31,812 nucleotides of DNA from CAYRKQ01 sp964424985. GTDB taxonomy: Bacteria > Patescibacteriota > Saccharimonadia > Saccharimonadales > UBA7683. This document shows, piece by piece, positions 6,483-14,804 of this stretch (the stretch's first letter is position 1; every line of letters begins with the position of its first letter). The stretch spans positions 1 through 31,812 of the forward strand of contig CAYRKQ010000009.1 of the NCBI GenBank assembly GCA_964424985.1, written 5' to 3'. The translations under genes were made by a program, and so were the position numbers. Under the pieces are notes generated by a model. The model saw nothing but the letters and a program-made list of their open reading frames with translations. It made no database searches and was not told the DNA's origin.

Positions 6483-9400
6483 ATGAAGGCTTTACGAATC
6501 AAGCATTATGGGTACATTGTAGCTACTGGTTTGCTACTGGTTTTTTGCGCTCTTAGCATAGTTGGCGGTCTGAAAGGCGCACAAGCTGAGGTTGGTGAGG
6601 TAGCCATTACCTATCCAGCACCAGACCAAAAGGTATTTCAGGGCAACCAGACCATAAAAGGTACGGCACCGGCTTTAAAGAAGCTATCTGTTTTTGATGG
6701 AACAAAAAAAATAGGCGAGACCACAGCAGGCGTTGACGGAAAGTGGCAAATCAATTGGCCAAAAGTTAAGCCCGGCCAACATAATTTAAAAGCTTATTTA
6801 GTAGAGGGTATAGTTTACGACTCTAATCCGCTCTCGCCAACTTCCGTAAAAGGTTCAAACTTAAATGATGGTCAAACAGCAACTAGCTTTGAAGCAGGCA
6901 TATCATCGCCAGAGGCTGTTGTCTACGATTCGGTCGGCAACAAAAGCTTTGTGCTCAATCGCATAAATCATTCAATCTCAGTTTTTAACATGGCTAATAA
7001 TTCGCTCAGCGACACCATAAAATATGCTACCACTGAGGCTTTAGTGCCAACCGATGAAGACAAAAGCCCGTGTAGATGTACTAACTTTAGCTACGTGTAT
7101 GATCAGCAAAACAGGAGACTCTATGTGCTGGATCTTGAGAGAATCTATGTAATAAATACGCAGGACAACTCAGTGGTAAGGACTACGCCAGTAAGCCTGG
7201 CTGGCCAAGATAACTTCGATTACTATAATCCGGCTGATTACAGACTGTATCTTGATCCGGCAGCTTCATATCTCTACCTGTATGTTGCCAATGGTAATGA
7301 TGACAAGCTAATACAAAGATATTCTACAGATACCGGGCAGAAGGACGAATCGTGGGTTCATAGCGGCAGGGCTATCGTTGGCATCTCCGGCGGTGACGTC
7401 TACTTTGTTAACCGCACAAACAACTCGGAAACAGCTAGCGCAAAGAGTTATTTGTATAAATATAGCTCGAGCAATCAACAGACTAGCGTAGTAGATCTTT
7501 CATCGCTATGCTATAACCCTTCATGGTACTTGAGTGTCAATTTAGCGGTAGCAACCGACCAAAACACTATATATACTAGCTGTGAAGGTGACTCATCTGG
7601 CCACCAAAAGCTACTTGGCATAAACGCGAGTAGTGGTCAAATCACGAACCTTAACTTACCTATTGACGCAAGCTACACCTGGCTGACCAAGGGTAATTTG
7701 GTAGCCAATAAGCTGGCATTTCTAGGTGCTACTCAGACCTATCACTCAGGTGACAATTTTACTTACACAGCCGCCATTAAGGGCTTCAATACGGAGACTA
7801 ATAGCTTTCAGCAAGATATAGAACTAGATGAATCGCAATATTTCGGGAGTGACCTGTACTTAGGGGCGGCAACGAGTCTTTTGGCCAAGTCGTTTGTTGT
7901 CAGCCCAGATGGATGGTTTTCTTTTATGAGCTATAAGGCGGGTACGGTATATATATTTGTAGCTAACACTGATAGCAATCAAGTCCAGCATACCTACCAA
8001 AAAAATGGTGTCGCCGAACTGCAGTTTGATGGAGTGAGAAACAGTGCCTACCTTGGCAATAATAAAGTAGGCTTTTTACCCGACTTAGAGCGCAATAGTA
8101 TTAAGGTAATAGACACCTCCAGTGGAGGAGTTTCTACTATTCAACATGGCGCCGGCTCTGGTATACAGCTATATTCTTCAAAACTAGCAAACAGACTGTT
8201 CGCAACCTCAGAGGTCATACGATTTAATTCAGAGAGCTTTGGGCCACTTTCGGGGCGCATTACCGTTTCAAACTTACAGACGGGCGAGTACCAGCAGACT
8301 ATCAATCTAGAATCAGTCGGGTACATTGCCGGTGCTGTCATGGACGCTAACGAACAGTATCTATATGTTGCCAGTATCTCTTTGGTGGATCCATCTAACA
8401 TTACGGTACGTAAAATAAACACTCAGACACTGAATGTCGAACGTACGTACAGCCCTATTGATATAGGAAACCAGATACCTTACTTAAGAATGAAGCTAAC
8501 CAATAATGAATTGATGCTCAGTTCTTATACTGCTACAGTAAAACTTTTAAATATTGCAAATGACACGCAAAGAACACTGACACTTGACTCTGTAGCCACC
8601 TCGGCGACCTCCTTTATGGGATTAATTACTGCTGACCCCCAGGGTAGTAAAATTGCAGCTTACAACGCTCAGGCTAGTTCTAGCAGTGGACGACACAAAA
8701 TTTCAATAATAGATAGAAATAGCCTAGAGGTATCGGCGACTGTAGATTTGGGTAGTAATGATTCCAGTGTCGTCTCATCGCTGGGCTTCACTAATGATGG
8801 TAAGCTTCTGGTTGGCTACTATAGTCTCACTGGAGGCAATCTTAAAATACATAATCTTGATGGAACGGTGCATGTACAAGCTGCTGGGTCAAACTTTCCT
8901 AGCGGCCAAAGATGCTATATTGCCAACATACACTCTGTTCCTTCTGAAGAAGCCTATATATTTACCGATAGTTACTGCCTACCTGTCGGTGGTGATGGAT
9001 ACGGTGACGTCAGTAGATATCTTGAAGTGTATGATGCCCAAAATCTCAATAAAATACAAACAATCAAACAAGCTGAAGCAGGCGCGTATGATTCAAGTAA
9101 CTATTCGAGTTTGTTAGCTGTCTATAGTCTGTCGAAAAATTCTACGTATCCCGAAGTCATAACAGCCAATCAAACAGTGAATGTTGTTGCCGACGGCATA
9201 GAAATTACCAGCCCAGCTTCAAATGCAGAGCTTGCCAAAGGTGAGCACACCATTAAGGGCACGGCGCCACCAGGTCAAACAGTTACCGTAACAGTTAACG
9301 GTTCGTCTATTGGCACGGCCACGAGTGATGAATACGGCTTGTGGGAGAAAAAGTATACCTTTGCTGCCGGCAATCATGATATAAAGGCGGCCTACCAACA

Positions 9401-12143
9401 ACCAGGGTATGCAAAAGCCTACCTAACTCGTCTAAGCTTCGCAACGACGCAAAGCTACTATACGTCAGGCGTGAATCTGCTAGATGGTTCGGTAGAAGAT
9501 GATATCAGTCCTCCTGCAGGCATGGCGCCGATAGCGAGCTTTCTGAGTGAGGATGGATCGAAGCTGTACATCTTTAATTTAGCTCTTGGTGAAGGGGGGC
9601 TTACGCTTGAGATATACAATACTGAAAATAATGATCCACCTACCACTGTCAACCTGGACATTGCTAACGAAGGCGACGGTGATGGCGATATTGATCTATT
9701 GGCTACGCCAGTGATATCAGAAGATGGCGAAACTGCCTACATGCTGCTACAGGGCACTGATTATAATGCTCAGTTTACAGCAATTTCTACGGTGAGTGGC
9801 CAGGTGGAAGATCGAATCGATTTAGGACAGGAGTGTGATAGCTTATCCGATATTTTCGGTGCAACCCCTATAGTTGCCGAGGATTTAAACATGGCTTATC
9901 TATTTTGTAGGTCTGGCATGGCTTTTGCCGTAGATCTTTCTATTGGCACGGCCACGAGCTTAGATATTCCAGAAGATAGTTTTGTTGCCGCTTATCAATA
10001 TGATGCCACCTCAAGTACTCTGTATATGCTGGCCGGCAACGACGACGCAAGCGACGTTTTTGTCCTGGCCTATAACCTTGAAAGCAGTACCGTTAATTGG
10101 ACGACTGGTTTAGACAACTATCCAACTGTTTATCCTTTTTCTATGCTACTCTCGCCTGATGGAAGTGAGCTGCGTGTTGTGGCAACCGACGCCCAAGATG
10201 CTTCAAATTTAACCACTATTAGTGTACCTGGCATTAGCACGTCAGACGGCACTATCACTGACCACACGTTTAATAAAGAAGAAAATTTTGGGGAAGATAA
10301 TATACCAATGGGTAATCAAATGCTGGTTAATATGGATCAGTCAACTAACGGCGAAAATATTTATTTGAGCTTCTTTAATGTTAATACACTGCAGTCGTAT
10401 GACATAGCTAATGTCAGCATGGTAGCCACTTATAACAAAGCCGAAAATAAGATAACCTCAACATTTAAAGGCACGAATGAGGATGTTTATTTACGCACGT
10501 CACCGGGTAAGTTTATTAAGGCGTCCCCGGCGCGCGAAGACAGCGACACTGTTTCAGTGACGGTCTCAGGTGCTACCGTGCCCGGCGCCACATGTAACCC
10601 AGCAACTGATGCAGCTTGTAAGCCACCAACGTGTACATCAAATTGCGGAGAGCCTAAGTTGCCTCCTATTGAGTGCAATATAAGAACAGCGTGCCCAATT
10701 AGTGGAGAAGTAAAGAAAGAAATTGAAAATAAGGTTAAAGCTATTACCAAAACTGCCCAGCAAGATAATGCTCAGGTACCACCGGCCATACAATCGGTAA
10801 GTCAAGTTCAGGTATTTTCAGCCAATATTCTAGCCGCAATTAAACGCTTTGTGGCCAGTGTGCCAATGCCGCTGATCAGCATCTTCCCGTATCTGTTGCT
10901 CGCGCTGCTGCTGAGCCTCATTGCTTACTACTTGTATCAAACGCAGGTGCAGCTAAGAAGAGAAGATCGTTTGCGTGCTATTTTTGAAAAGCAAAAGGTG
11001 CTTTCTGAAGAAAAACGTAACTTCCTGGAGCTCACGAGCCACTACTTACGAACACCGCTAACATACATAAAGGCGGGCTCCGAAATGCTGCTGCGCAATA
11101 AGCAAAATGAAGCCACGGCCAGTGAACTCACCCAGTCGGTTGAGCACTTAGGTCTATTTATTGAATCGTTAGTGGAAGAGGCGAGTGCCAGCAACCATGT
11201 TGAACCTGCTGAGATGCCAAAACAACGTACTTGGTCGCCACTAGTGGCAAAATCATTCTGGATACCAGCAGCTGGGTTTGCCACCGCTCTCGGACTGTTT
11301 TACTTAATTTTCGGTGTTATTGGTGGCGTTAATTTTGGCCCAGCGCGGTATGTTACGCAGCTGCTTCTCGTGTTTGTGGTGCTGCAGCTTTTTTACGGGA
11401 TGTTTAAAAACCATCAAAGAATTACTGATGAAGAAGCGCTCTTTACTAAAACAATCAACAACGAGACGTCACTTGACCACACTCGTTCGAAGCTCATTCA
11501 CGATGCCGGTGAGCAGCTCAAGACACGCACTGCTCACCTGACTAGTGCTCTTAATAAACTGCAATCGGCTGATACTTCAAAAGCCATTATGCAACAGGGC
11601 ATAGACAGGCTTTCTGAACTTTCCCAGGCTTTCATGCTGGTAAGTCAGTTAGAAAGTGATGTTCTGGCTGGCAAGGTAGAGCCGGTTTCAGTCAGGGCAA
11701 TCGCAGCGGATATTATCCAGCCAATGGCCGAAAAGCTGCGAGCCAAGAAAGTGAAGGTTGAAGTTTCTGGCTTTGATCAAGACATAACCCTTACTACCAA
11801 TAAGCCACTTGCTGAACTGACCCTAAAATCGCTGCTGGAGAACGCACTCGATGCCAGCAAAGAGGGCTCATCACTTGTTGTGAAATGTCTGCACAAAGAG
11901 GGGCGGGTTGCCTTCCAGGTAATTGACCATGGCGAAGGCATTCAAAAAGATAAAATCGAGCGGCTCTTTAAGCCATTTGTACGGGTCGGCCCAGTCACCA
12001 CCTTTAACCGCGAAGGCATTGGACTCAGCTTGTATCTCGATCGCTTAATTATGCATTCACTCGGTGGTGAAGTTGAAATCGCCAGCCGCTTCAAGCACGG
12101 CACCACTGCCACGGTAACTTTTAAACAAAAGCAAACTGCATAA
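6483..12143 (+). CDS. giant membrane histidine kinase with beta-propeller-like ectodomain
   Basis: An 1886-aa protein. A signal-like hydrophobic segment (10-30, ending AQA) leads to an Ig-like module (about 37-118), many YVTN-like beta-propeller strands, a second Ig-like module (about 905-985) sharing IKGTAP with the first, a second propeller-like region, and a cysteine-rich linker (about 1370-1410). After a transmembrane helix (about 1463-1485) comes a DHp-like helix with the H-box SHYLRTPL (H1520). Two further hydrophobic helices (about 1591-1615 and 1623-1641) are followed by a second DHp-like helix pair with H1673. The C-terminal HATPase has an N box (N1787), DHGEGI and GIGLSL. It probably autophosphorylates in response to an extracellular ligand or surface contact. 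No response regulator is encoded nearby. Which histidine is used is unknown. Confidence 0.9.
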   Translation: MKALRIKHYGYIVATGLLLVFCALSIVGGLKGAQAEVGEVAITYPAPDQKVFQGNQTIKGTAPALKKLSVFDGTKKIGETTAGVDGKWQINWPKVKPGQHNLKAYLVEGIVYDSNPLSPTSVKGSNLNDGQTATSFEAGISSPEAVVYDSVGNKSFVLNRINHSISVFNMANNSLSDTIKYATTEALVPTDEDKSPCRCTNFSYVYDQQNRRLYVLDLERIYVINTQDNSVVRTTPVSLAGQDNFDYYNPADYRLYLDPAASYLYLYVANGNDDKLIQRYSTDTGQKDESWVHSGRAIVGISGGDVYFVNRTNNSETASAKSYLYKYSSSNQQTSVVDLSSLCYNPSWYLSVNLAVATDQNTIYTSCEGDSSGHQKLLGINASSGQITNLNLPIDASYTWLTKGNLVANKLAFLGATQTYHSGDNFTYTAAIKGFNTETNSFQQDIELDESQYFGSDLYLGAATSLLAKSFVVSPDGWFSFMSYKAGTVYIFVANTDSNQVQHTYQKNGVAELQFDGVRNSAYLGNNKVGFLPDLERNSIKVIDTSSGGVSTIQHGAGSGIQLYSSKLANRLFATSEVIRFNSESFGPLSGRITVSNLQTGEYQQTINLESVGYIAGAVMDANEQYLYVASISLVDPSNITVRKINTQTLNVERTYSPIDIGNQIPYLRMKLTNNELMLSSYTATVKLLNIANDTQRTLTLDSVATSATSFMGLITADPQGSKIAAYNAQASSSSGRHKISIIDRNSLEVSATVDLGSNDSSVVSSLGFTNDGKLLVGYYSLTGGNLKIHNLDGTVHVQAAGSNFPSGQRCYIANIHSVPSEEAYIFTDSYCLPVGGDGYGDVSRYLEVYDAQNLNKIQTIKQAEAGAYDSSNYSSLLAVYSLSKNSTYPEVITANQTVNVVADGIEITSPASNAELAKGEHTIKGTAPPGQTVTVTVNGSSIGTATSDEYGLWEKKYTFAAGNHDIKAAYQQPGYAKAYLTRLSFATTQSYYTSGVNLLDGSVEDDISPPAGMAPIASFLSEDGSKLYIFNLALGEGGLTLEIYNTENNDPPTTVNLDIANEGDGDGDIDLLATPVISEDGETAYMLLQGTDYNAQFTAISTVSGQVEDRIDLGQECDSLSDIFGATPIVAEDLNMAYLFCRSGMAFAVDLSIGTATSLDIPEDSFVAAYQYDATSSTLYMLAGNDDASDVFVLAYNLESSTVNWTTGLDNYPTVYPFSMLLSPDGSELRVVATDAQDASNLTTISVPGISTSDGTITDHTFNKEENFGEDNIPMGNQMLVNMDQSTNGENIYLSFFNVNTLQSYDIANVSMVATYNKAENKITSTFKGTNEDVYLRTSPGKFIKASPAREDSDTVSVTVSGATVPGATCNPATDAACKPPTCTSNCGEPKLPPIECNIRTACPISGEVKKEIENKVKAITKTAQQDNAQVPPAIQSVSQVQVFSANILAAIKRFVASVPMPLISIFPYLLLALLLSLIAYYLYQTQVQLRREDRLRAIFEKQKVLSEEKRNFLELTSHYLRTPLTYIKAGSEMLLRNKQNEATASELTQSVEHLGLFIESLVEEASASNHVEPAEMPKQRTWSPLVAKSFWIPAAGFATALGLFYLIFGVIGGVNFGPARYVTQLLLVFVVLQLFYGMFKNHQRITDEEALFTKTINNETSLDHTRSKLIHDAGEQLKTRTAHLTSALNKLQSADTSKAIMQQGIDRLSELSQAFMLVSQLESDVLAGKVEPVSVRAIAADIIQPMAEKLRAKKVKVEVSGFDQDITLTTNKPLAELTLKSLLENALDASKEGSSLVVKCLHKEGRVAFQVIDHGEGIQKDKIERLFKPFVRVGPVTTFNREGIGLSLYLDRLIMHSLGGEVEIASRFKHGTTATVTFKQKQTA

Positions 12144-12163
12144 TCTGTTAAAATAAATGGAGC

Positions 12164-12209
12164 GGGGCATTGGCGCAGTTGGCTAGCGCGGTCGCCGCGG
12201 CGACAGGTC
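12164..12209 (+). pseudogene. tRNA 5' half, truncated before the T arm
   Basis: GGGGCAT acceptor strand, a normal D arm (GCGC/GCGC with AGTTGGCTA loop) and an anticodon-stem-like palindrome of 14 nt (GTCGCCGCGGCGAC), then AGGTCA as in a variable region. No T arm or 3' acceptor strand follows; the GIY-YIG reading frame starts at once. The anticodon cannot be read, because the loop between GTCGC and GCGAC has only four bases. The tRNA may have been broken by insertion or by misassembly. Confidence 0.6.
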
Positions 12210-12382
12210 AATTTATGTATTTCGTATATATTCTAAGAAGTCTTAAGAATAATCGTCTATACACTGGGTCAACCGACGATATTAATCGACGATTGCTGGA
12301 ACATAATGCAGGTAAGAGTAAGGCAACTAGATACACTAGACCATTTGAGCTTATTTATCATGAAAGGTATGATAGTCGTAGC

Positions 12383-12392
12383 NNNNNNNNNN
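12383..12392. other. scaffold gap (ten Ns)
   Basis: Ten N residues. The gap length is probably a placeholder and not a measured distance. Confidence 0.99.
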
Positions 12393-12480
12393 CCGTTCAC
12401 GCCGCCGGCCACCGCGATGCCGCCGACCGCCTCGGCGGGCACGAGCGCCGCGATCCGGCTGTCGTAGCGAAGCTTGCCGC
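12393..12480. other. GC-rich foreign-looking segment beside the gap
   Basis: About 88 bases with many GCC/CCG/GCG triplets, clearly richer in GC than everything around it. It interrupts the GIY-YIG frame, which resumes cleanly at 12481. It looks like a contaminating read end, perhaps from a high-GC bacterium, joined during scaffolding. Confidence 0.7.
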
Positions 12481-12533
12481 CGCGAGATGTACTTCAAGAC
12501 TGGCAAAGGTAGGCAAGAGCTAAAAGATATCCT

Positions 12534-12608
12534 GGGGTCGTCGTATAATGGCTAGTATGCATCCATGGCATGGATGAGATGGGAGTTCGATTCTCCCCGA
12601 CTCCACCA
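12534..12608 (+). tRNA. tRNA-Ala (GGC)
   Basis: Acceptor GGGGTCG pairs with CGACTCC, including a G3-U70 wobble, the main alanine identity element. Anticodon stem CATCC/GGATG closes loop ATGGCAT with anticodon GGC. T arm GGGAG-TTCGATT-CTCCC. The discriminator is A and CCA is encoded (12606-12608). The D stem uses G-U pairs (GTAT/GTAT). The tail of the GIY-YIG frame overlaps its first 22 bases, and murF begins 26 nt after the CCA. Confidence 0.93.
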
Positions 12609-12634
12609 GACTAACAATAGAAAATATTCAGCTC

Positions 12635-13897
12635 ATGAAAAAATACTTTAAAGCAATTTTTACGAAGGTACTTTGGTGGCAGGTAGGTCGCTTGCGTATC
12701 GCTCATAAACCAATCACTATTGGTGTAGCGGGAAGTGTCGGTAAAACCTCTACCAAGGCAGCCGTTGCCAGTGTTCTATCGCAAAAGTATAAGGTTGCCT
12801 GGCAAAAAGGTAACTATAACGACATCATCAGTATTCCGCTGGTTTTTTTTGGAGAGTCCATGCCTCCGCTATACAATCCGTTTGCCTGGGTTCGCGTATT
12901 GATTGCAAATGAAGTAAAGATTTCAAAATCGTATCCGTATGAAGTAGTAGTGCTGGAGCTTGGTACCGATCACGCCGGGGATATGGCACAACTAGAGGGC
13001 GTGCTAAAAATTGACTACACACTACTGACTGCTATCACGCCCGAGCATATGGAAGGGTTTGAAGATCTTGATGATGTCGCGGAAGACGAACTGATTGCAG
13101 CTCATCTTGCTCGTCAGGCGATTGTCGATACCGATAGCGTTGCAAAAGCATACGTTGATCAGATCATTACGCCACTTACCATTTCGACTAAAGAAGGCAA
13201 TTGCGTCACCAAGACCAGCAAGCTTACTTCTGGCGGCAGAAACGTGGTTTTCCAACTTGGTGGCGCCGCATACGACATAAAATCAAAATTGATTGGCGCT
13301 CAGAATCTTCCATCACTAGCATTCGCACTTATTATGGGCAAGCGCTTGAAGCTGACTGACGAACAGCTAAAAATCGGTCTTGAATCAATCGAACCATTCC
13401 CTGGTCGGATGAATCTCCTGATTGGTAAAAATGACTCGCGACTTATTGACGATACCTACAGCTCCAGCCCTCACGCCCTTCACGCTGCCCTCAAGACACT
13501 GTATGAAATGGATGGCAAACAAAAGATTGCAATCTTGGGCAAAATGAATGAGATGGGTCATTTTAGCGAAGGCTATCATCGCGAGGCAGGTAAACTATGT
13601 GATCCAAAACACATTGATTTGCTAGTGACCTTGGGTGATGATACCAACAAATATCTTGCACCAGAGGCTGAAAAGAACGGCTGTAAAGTCGTGCGCTGTT
13701 CGTCACCTTACCAGGCAGCAGATGTTGTTTTGCCACTTCTGACCAACGACACAGTTGTGCTTCTGAAGGGCTCTCAGAATAAAGGTTTCTTGGAAGAAGC
13801 AACTGCTGCATTACTTAAAGACTCTGAAGATAGTAATAAATTGGTTCGCCAATCACCTTACTGGCTGAAGATAAAAGAGCGAGAGTTTACGCAATGA
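12635..13897 (+). CDS. murF: MurF-type Mur ligase
   Basis: A 420-aa Mur ligase, which in peptidoglycan synthesis would add D-Ala-D-Ala to UDP-MurNAc-tripeptide in the cytoplasm. The ATP-binding loop GVAGSVGKTST is at about residues 29-39. The central domain has ELGTDHAGDM and ITPEHMEGF; the C-terminal domain has DDTYSSSPHALHAAL (compare DDSYNANP in MurF) and the LKGSQNKGFLEE motif near residue 385. The N-terminal substrate-binding domain is largely missing: the P-loop comes almost at once after a hydrophobic stretch. This is shorter than typical MurF (about 450 aa), so substrate recognition may differ. The gene overlaps ddl by 4 nt, which supports the MurF role. No Shine-Dalgarno sequence is seen; the message probably begins with tRNA-Ala. 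Confidence 0.88.
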   Translation: MKKYFKAIFTKVLWWQVGRLRIAHKPITIGVAGSVGKTSTKAAVASVLSQKYKVAWQKGNYNDIISIPLVFFGESMPPLYNPFAWVRVLIANEVKISKSYPYEVVVLELGTDHAGDMAQLEGVLKIDYTLLTAITPEHMEGFEDLDDVAEDELIAAHLARQAIVDTDSVAKAYVDQIITPLTISTKEGNCVTKTSKLTSGGRNVVFQLGGAAYDIKSKLIGAQNLPSLAFALIMGKRLKLTDEQLKIGLESIEPFPGRMNLLIGKNDSRLIDDTYSSSPHALHAALKTLYEMDGKQKIAILGKMNEMGHFSEGYHREAGKLCDPKHIDLLVTLGDDTNKYLAPEAEKNGCKVVRCSSPYQAADVVLPLLTNDTVVLLKGSQNKGFLEEATAALLKDSEDSNKLVRQSPYWLKIKEREFTQ

Positions 13898-14796
13898 AGA
13901 TTCTAGTAATCGGGGGTGGTACTTCAGATGAACGAGAGGTTTCCCTTAAGTCGTCTCAAGCAGTATTAAAAGTGGTTAATCAGAAGGGGGATGAAGTCGA
14001 CTTTTATGACTGGGACGGATCTTCGTCGTGGATTGAGCAGAATATAGATAAATTTGATATCGTGCTACCCATTCTACACGGCACTGGCGGTGAAGATGGT
14101 GTGATTCAATCAATACTTGAGAAAGCAGCGGCAGCATTTCTTGGATCTGGCTCGAGTGCATCTTCTCTGTGCTTTGATAAAAATAGAAGTCGTACTTTAT
14201 TCAAGGATTGTGGTATCCGTGTTCCGAAAGGAGAGATTGTTGATCTGCGAGAATACCAGACGAGTACTTTGCGCAATAATCCTCACGTACTGAAACCATA
14301 CAATGGTGGTTCGAGCGTCGATACGTTTATACACAATGACTTGAGCCAAATGAATATGCAGAATGTACAAGAGGCCTTCAAGAGGCATCATAAGATGTTA
14401 GTTGAAGAATATATAGTGGGAACTGAAATAACAGTACCGATTTTAGAAGGTAAAGAGCTACCAGTTATTGAGATAGTACCGCCCGAGGGTGAAACTTTTG
14501 ATTACGAGAACAAATATAATGGAAGAACCGCAGAGATAATTCCACCGCATAATGTGGGCGAAGATCTGCAAAAGCAAGCAGTCAAAATAGCTAAACAAAT
14601 ACACAAAGTTGCGGGCTGCCGCCACTTATCAAGAACAGATATTATTATAAAAGACGGCAAGCTATATACATTAGAGGTAAACACAATGCCGGGTATGACA
14701 GATCAAAGTTTGTTTCCGAAAGCTGCACAGGCTGCTGGGCTTGATTTTCCTGAACTCGTCGATTATTTTATAAAGCTTGTGCTAAACAAGGTATAA
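13894..14796 (+). CDS. ddl: D-alanine-D-alanine ligase
   Basis: A 300-aa ATP-grasp enzyme joining two D-alanines. Motifs in order: GGGTSDEREVSLKS at the N-terminus (substrate loop), LHGTGGEDG near 61-69, FLGSGSSAS, the ATP-binding lysine region VLKPYNGGSSVDT (about 132-144), VEEYIVGTEITV (about 171-182), YENKYNG, and RTDII...LEVNTMPGMTDQS, which carries the metal ligands (E and N) and the D-Ala-binding end. All motifs of the family are present and the length is normal. It overlaps murF by 4 nt, so the two consecutive steps of the pathway are translationally coupled. Confidence 0.97.
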   Translation: MKILVIGGGTSDEREVSLKSSQAVLKVVNQKGDEVDFYDWDGSSSWIEQNIDKFDIVLPILHGTGGEDGVIQSILEKAAAAFLGSGSSASSLCFDKNRSRTLFKDCGIRVPKGEIVDLREYQTSTLRNNPHVLKPYNGGSSVDTFIHNDLSQMNMQNVQEAFKRHHKMLVEEYIVGTEITVPILEGKELPVIEIVPPEGETFDYENKYNGRTAEIIPPHNVGEDLQKQAVKIAKQIHKVAGCRHLSRTDIIIKDGKLYTLEVNTMPGMTDQSLFPKAAQAAGLDFPELVDYFIKLVLNKV

Positions 14797-14797
14797 T
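14792..14797 (+). promoter_or_regulatory. -10 element for the aminotransferase gene
   Basis: A perfect TATAAT overlapping the end of ddl and ending 7 nt before the ATG at 14805. Transcription from it would start at or next to the start codon, giving a leaderless message. No ribosome binding site is seen. Confidence 0.45.
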
Positions 14798-14804
14798 AAA
14801 GCGC

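Larger units (their letters stand above)
12214..12555 (+). pseudogene. GIY-YIG nuclease, broken by an assembly gap
   Basis: From ATG 12214 the frame gives MYFVYILRSLKNNRLYTGS, the start of a single-domain GIY-YIG nuclease (FVYILRS and YTGST are the GIY-YIG strands; R at RRLLEHN is the catalytic-type arginine). It stops making sense at the ten N residues (12383-12392). A typical C-terminus, REMYFKTGKGRQELKDIL, resumes at 12481 and runs to a TAG at 12553-12555, inside the tRNA-Ala gene. About four or five codons appear to be replaced by Ns and foreign DNA, so the native gene is probably intact and about 85-90 aa long. Such proteins are small nucleases; those linked to tRNA genes may be mobile. 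The overlap of its end with a tRNA is unusual. Confidence 0.7.

Noticed and set aside
9306..9958. 20-nt exact repeat inside the giant kinase gene (9306-9325 and 9939-9958)
   Set aside because: Both copies encode SIGTATS in the same frame and the surroundings differ; a chance or domain-level match is enough to explain it.
12170..12523. 117-aa frame through the gap
   Set aside because: It starts in the tRNA half and continues in the foreign segment in a wrong frame; the true GIY-YIG frame resumes at 12481.
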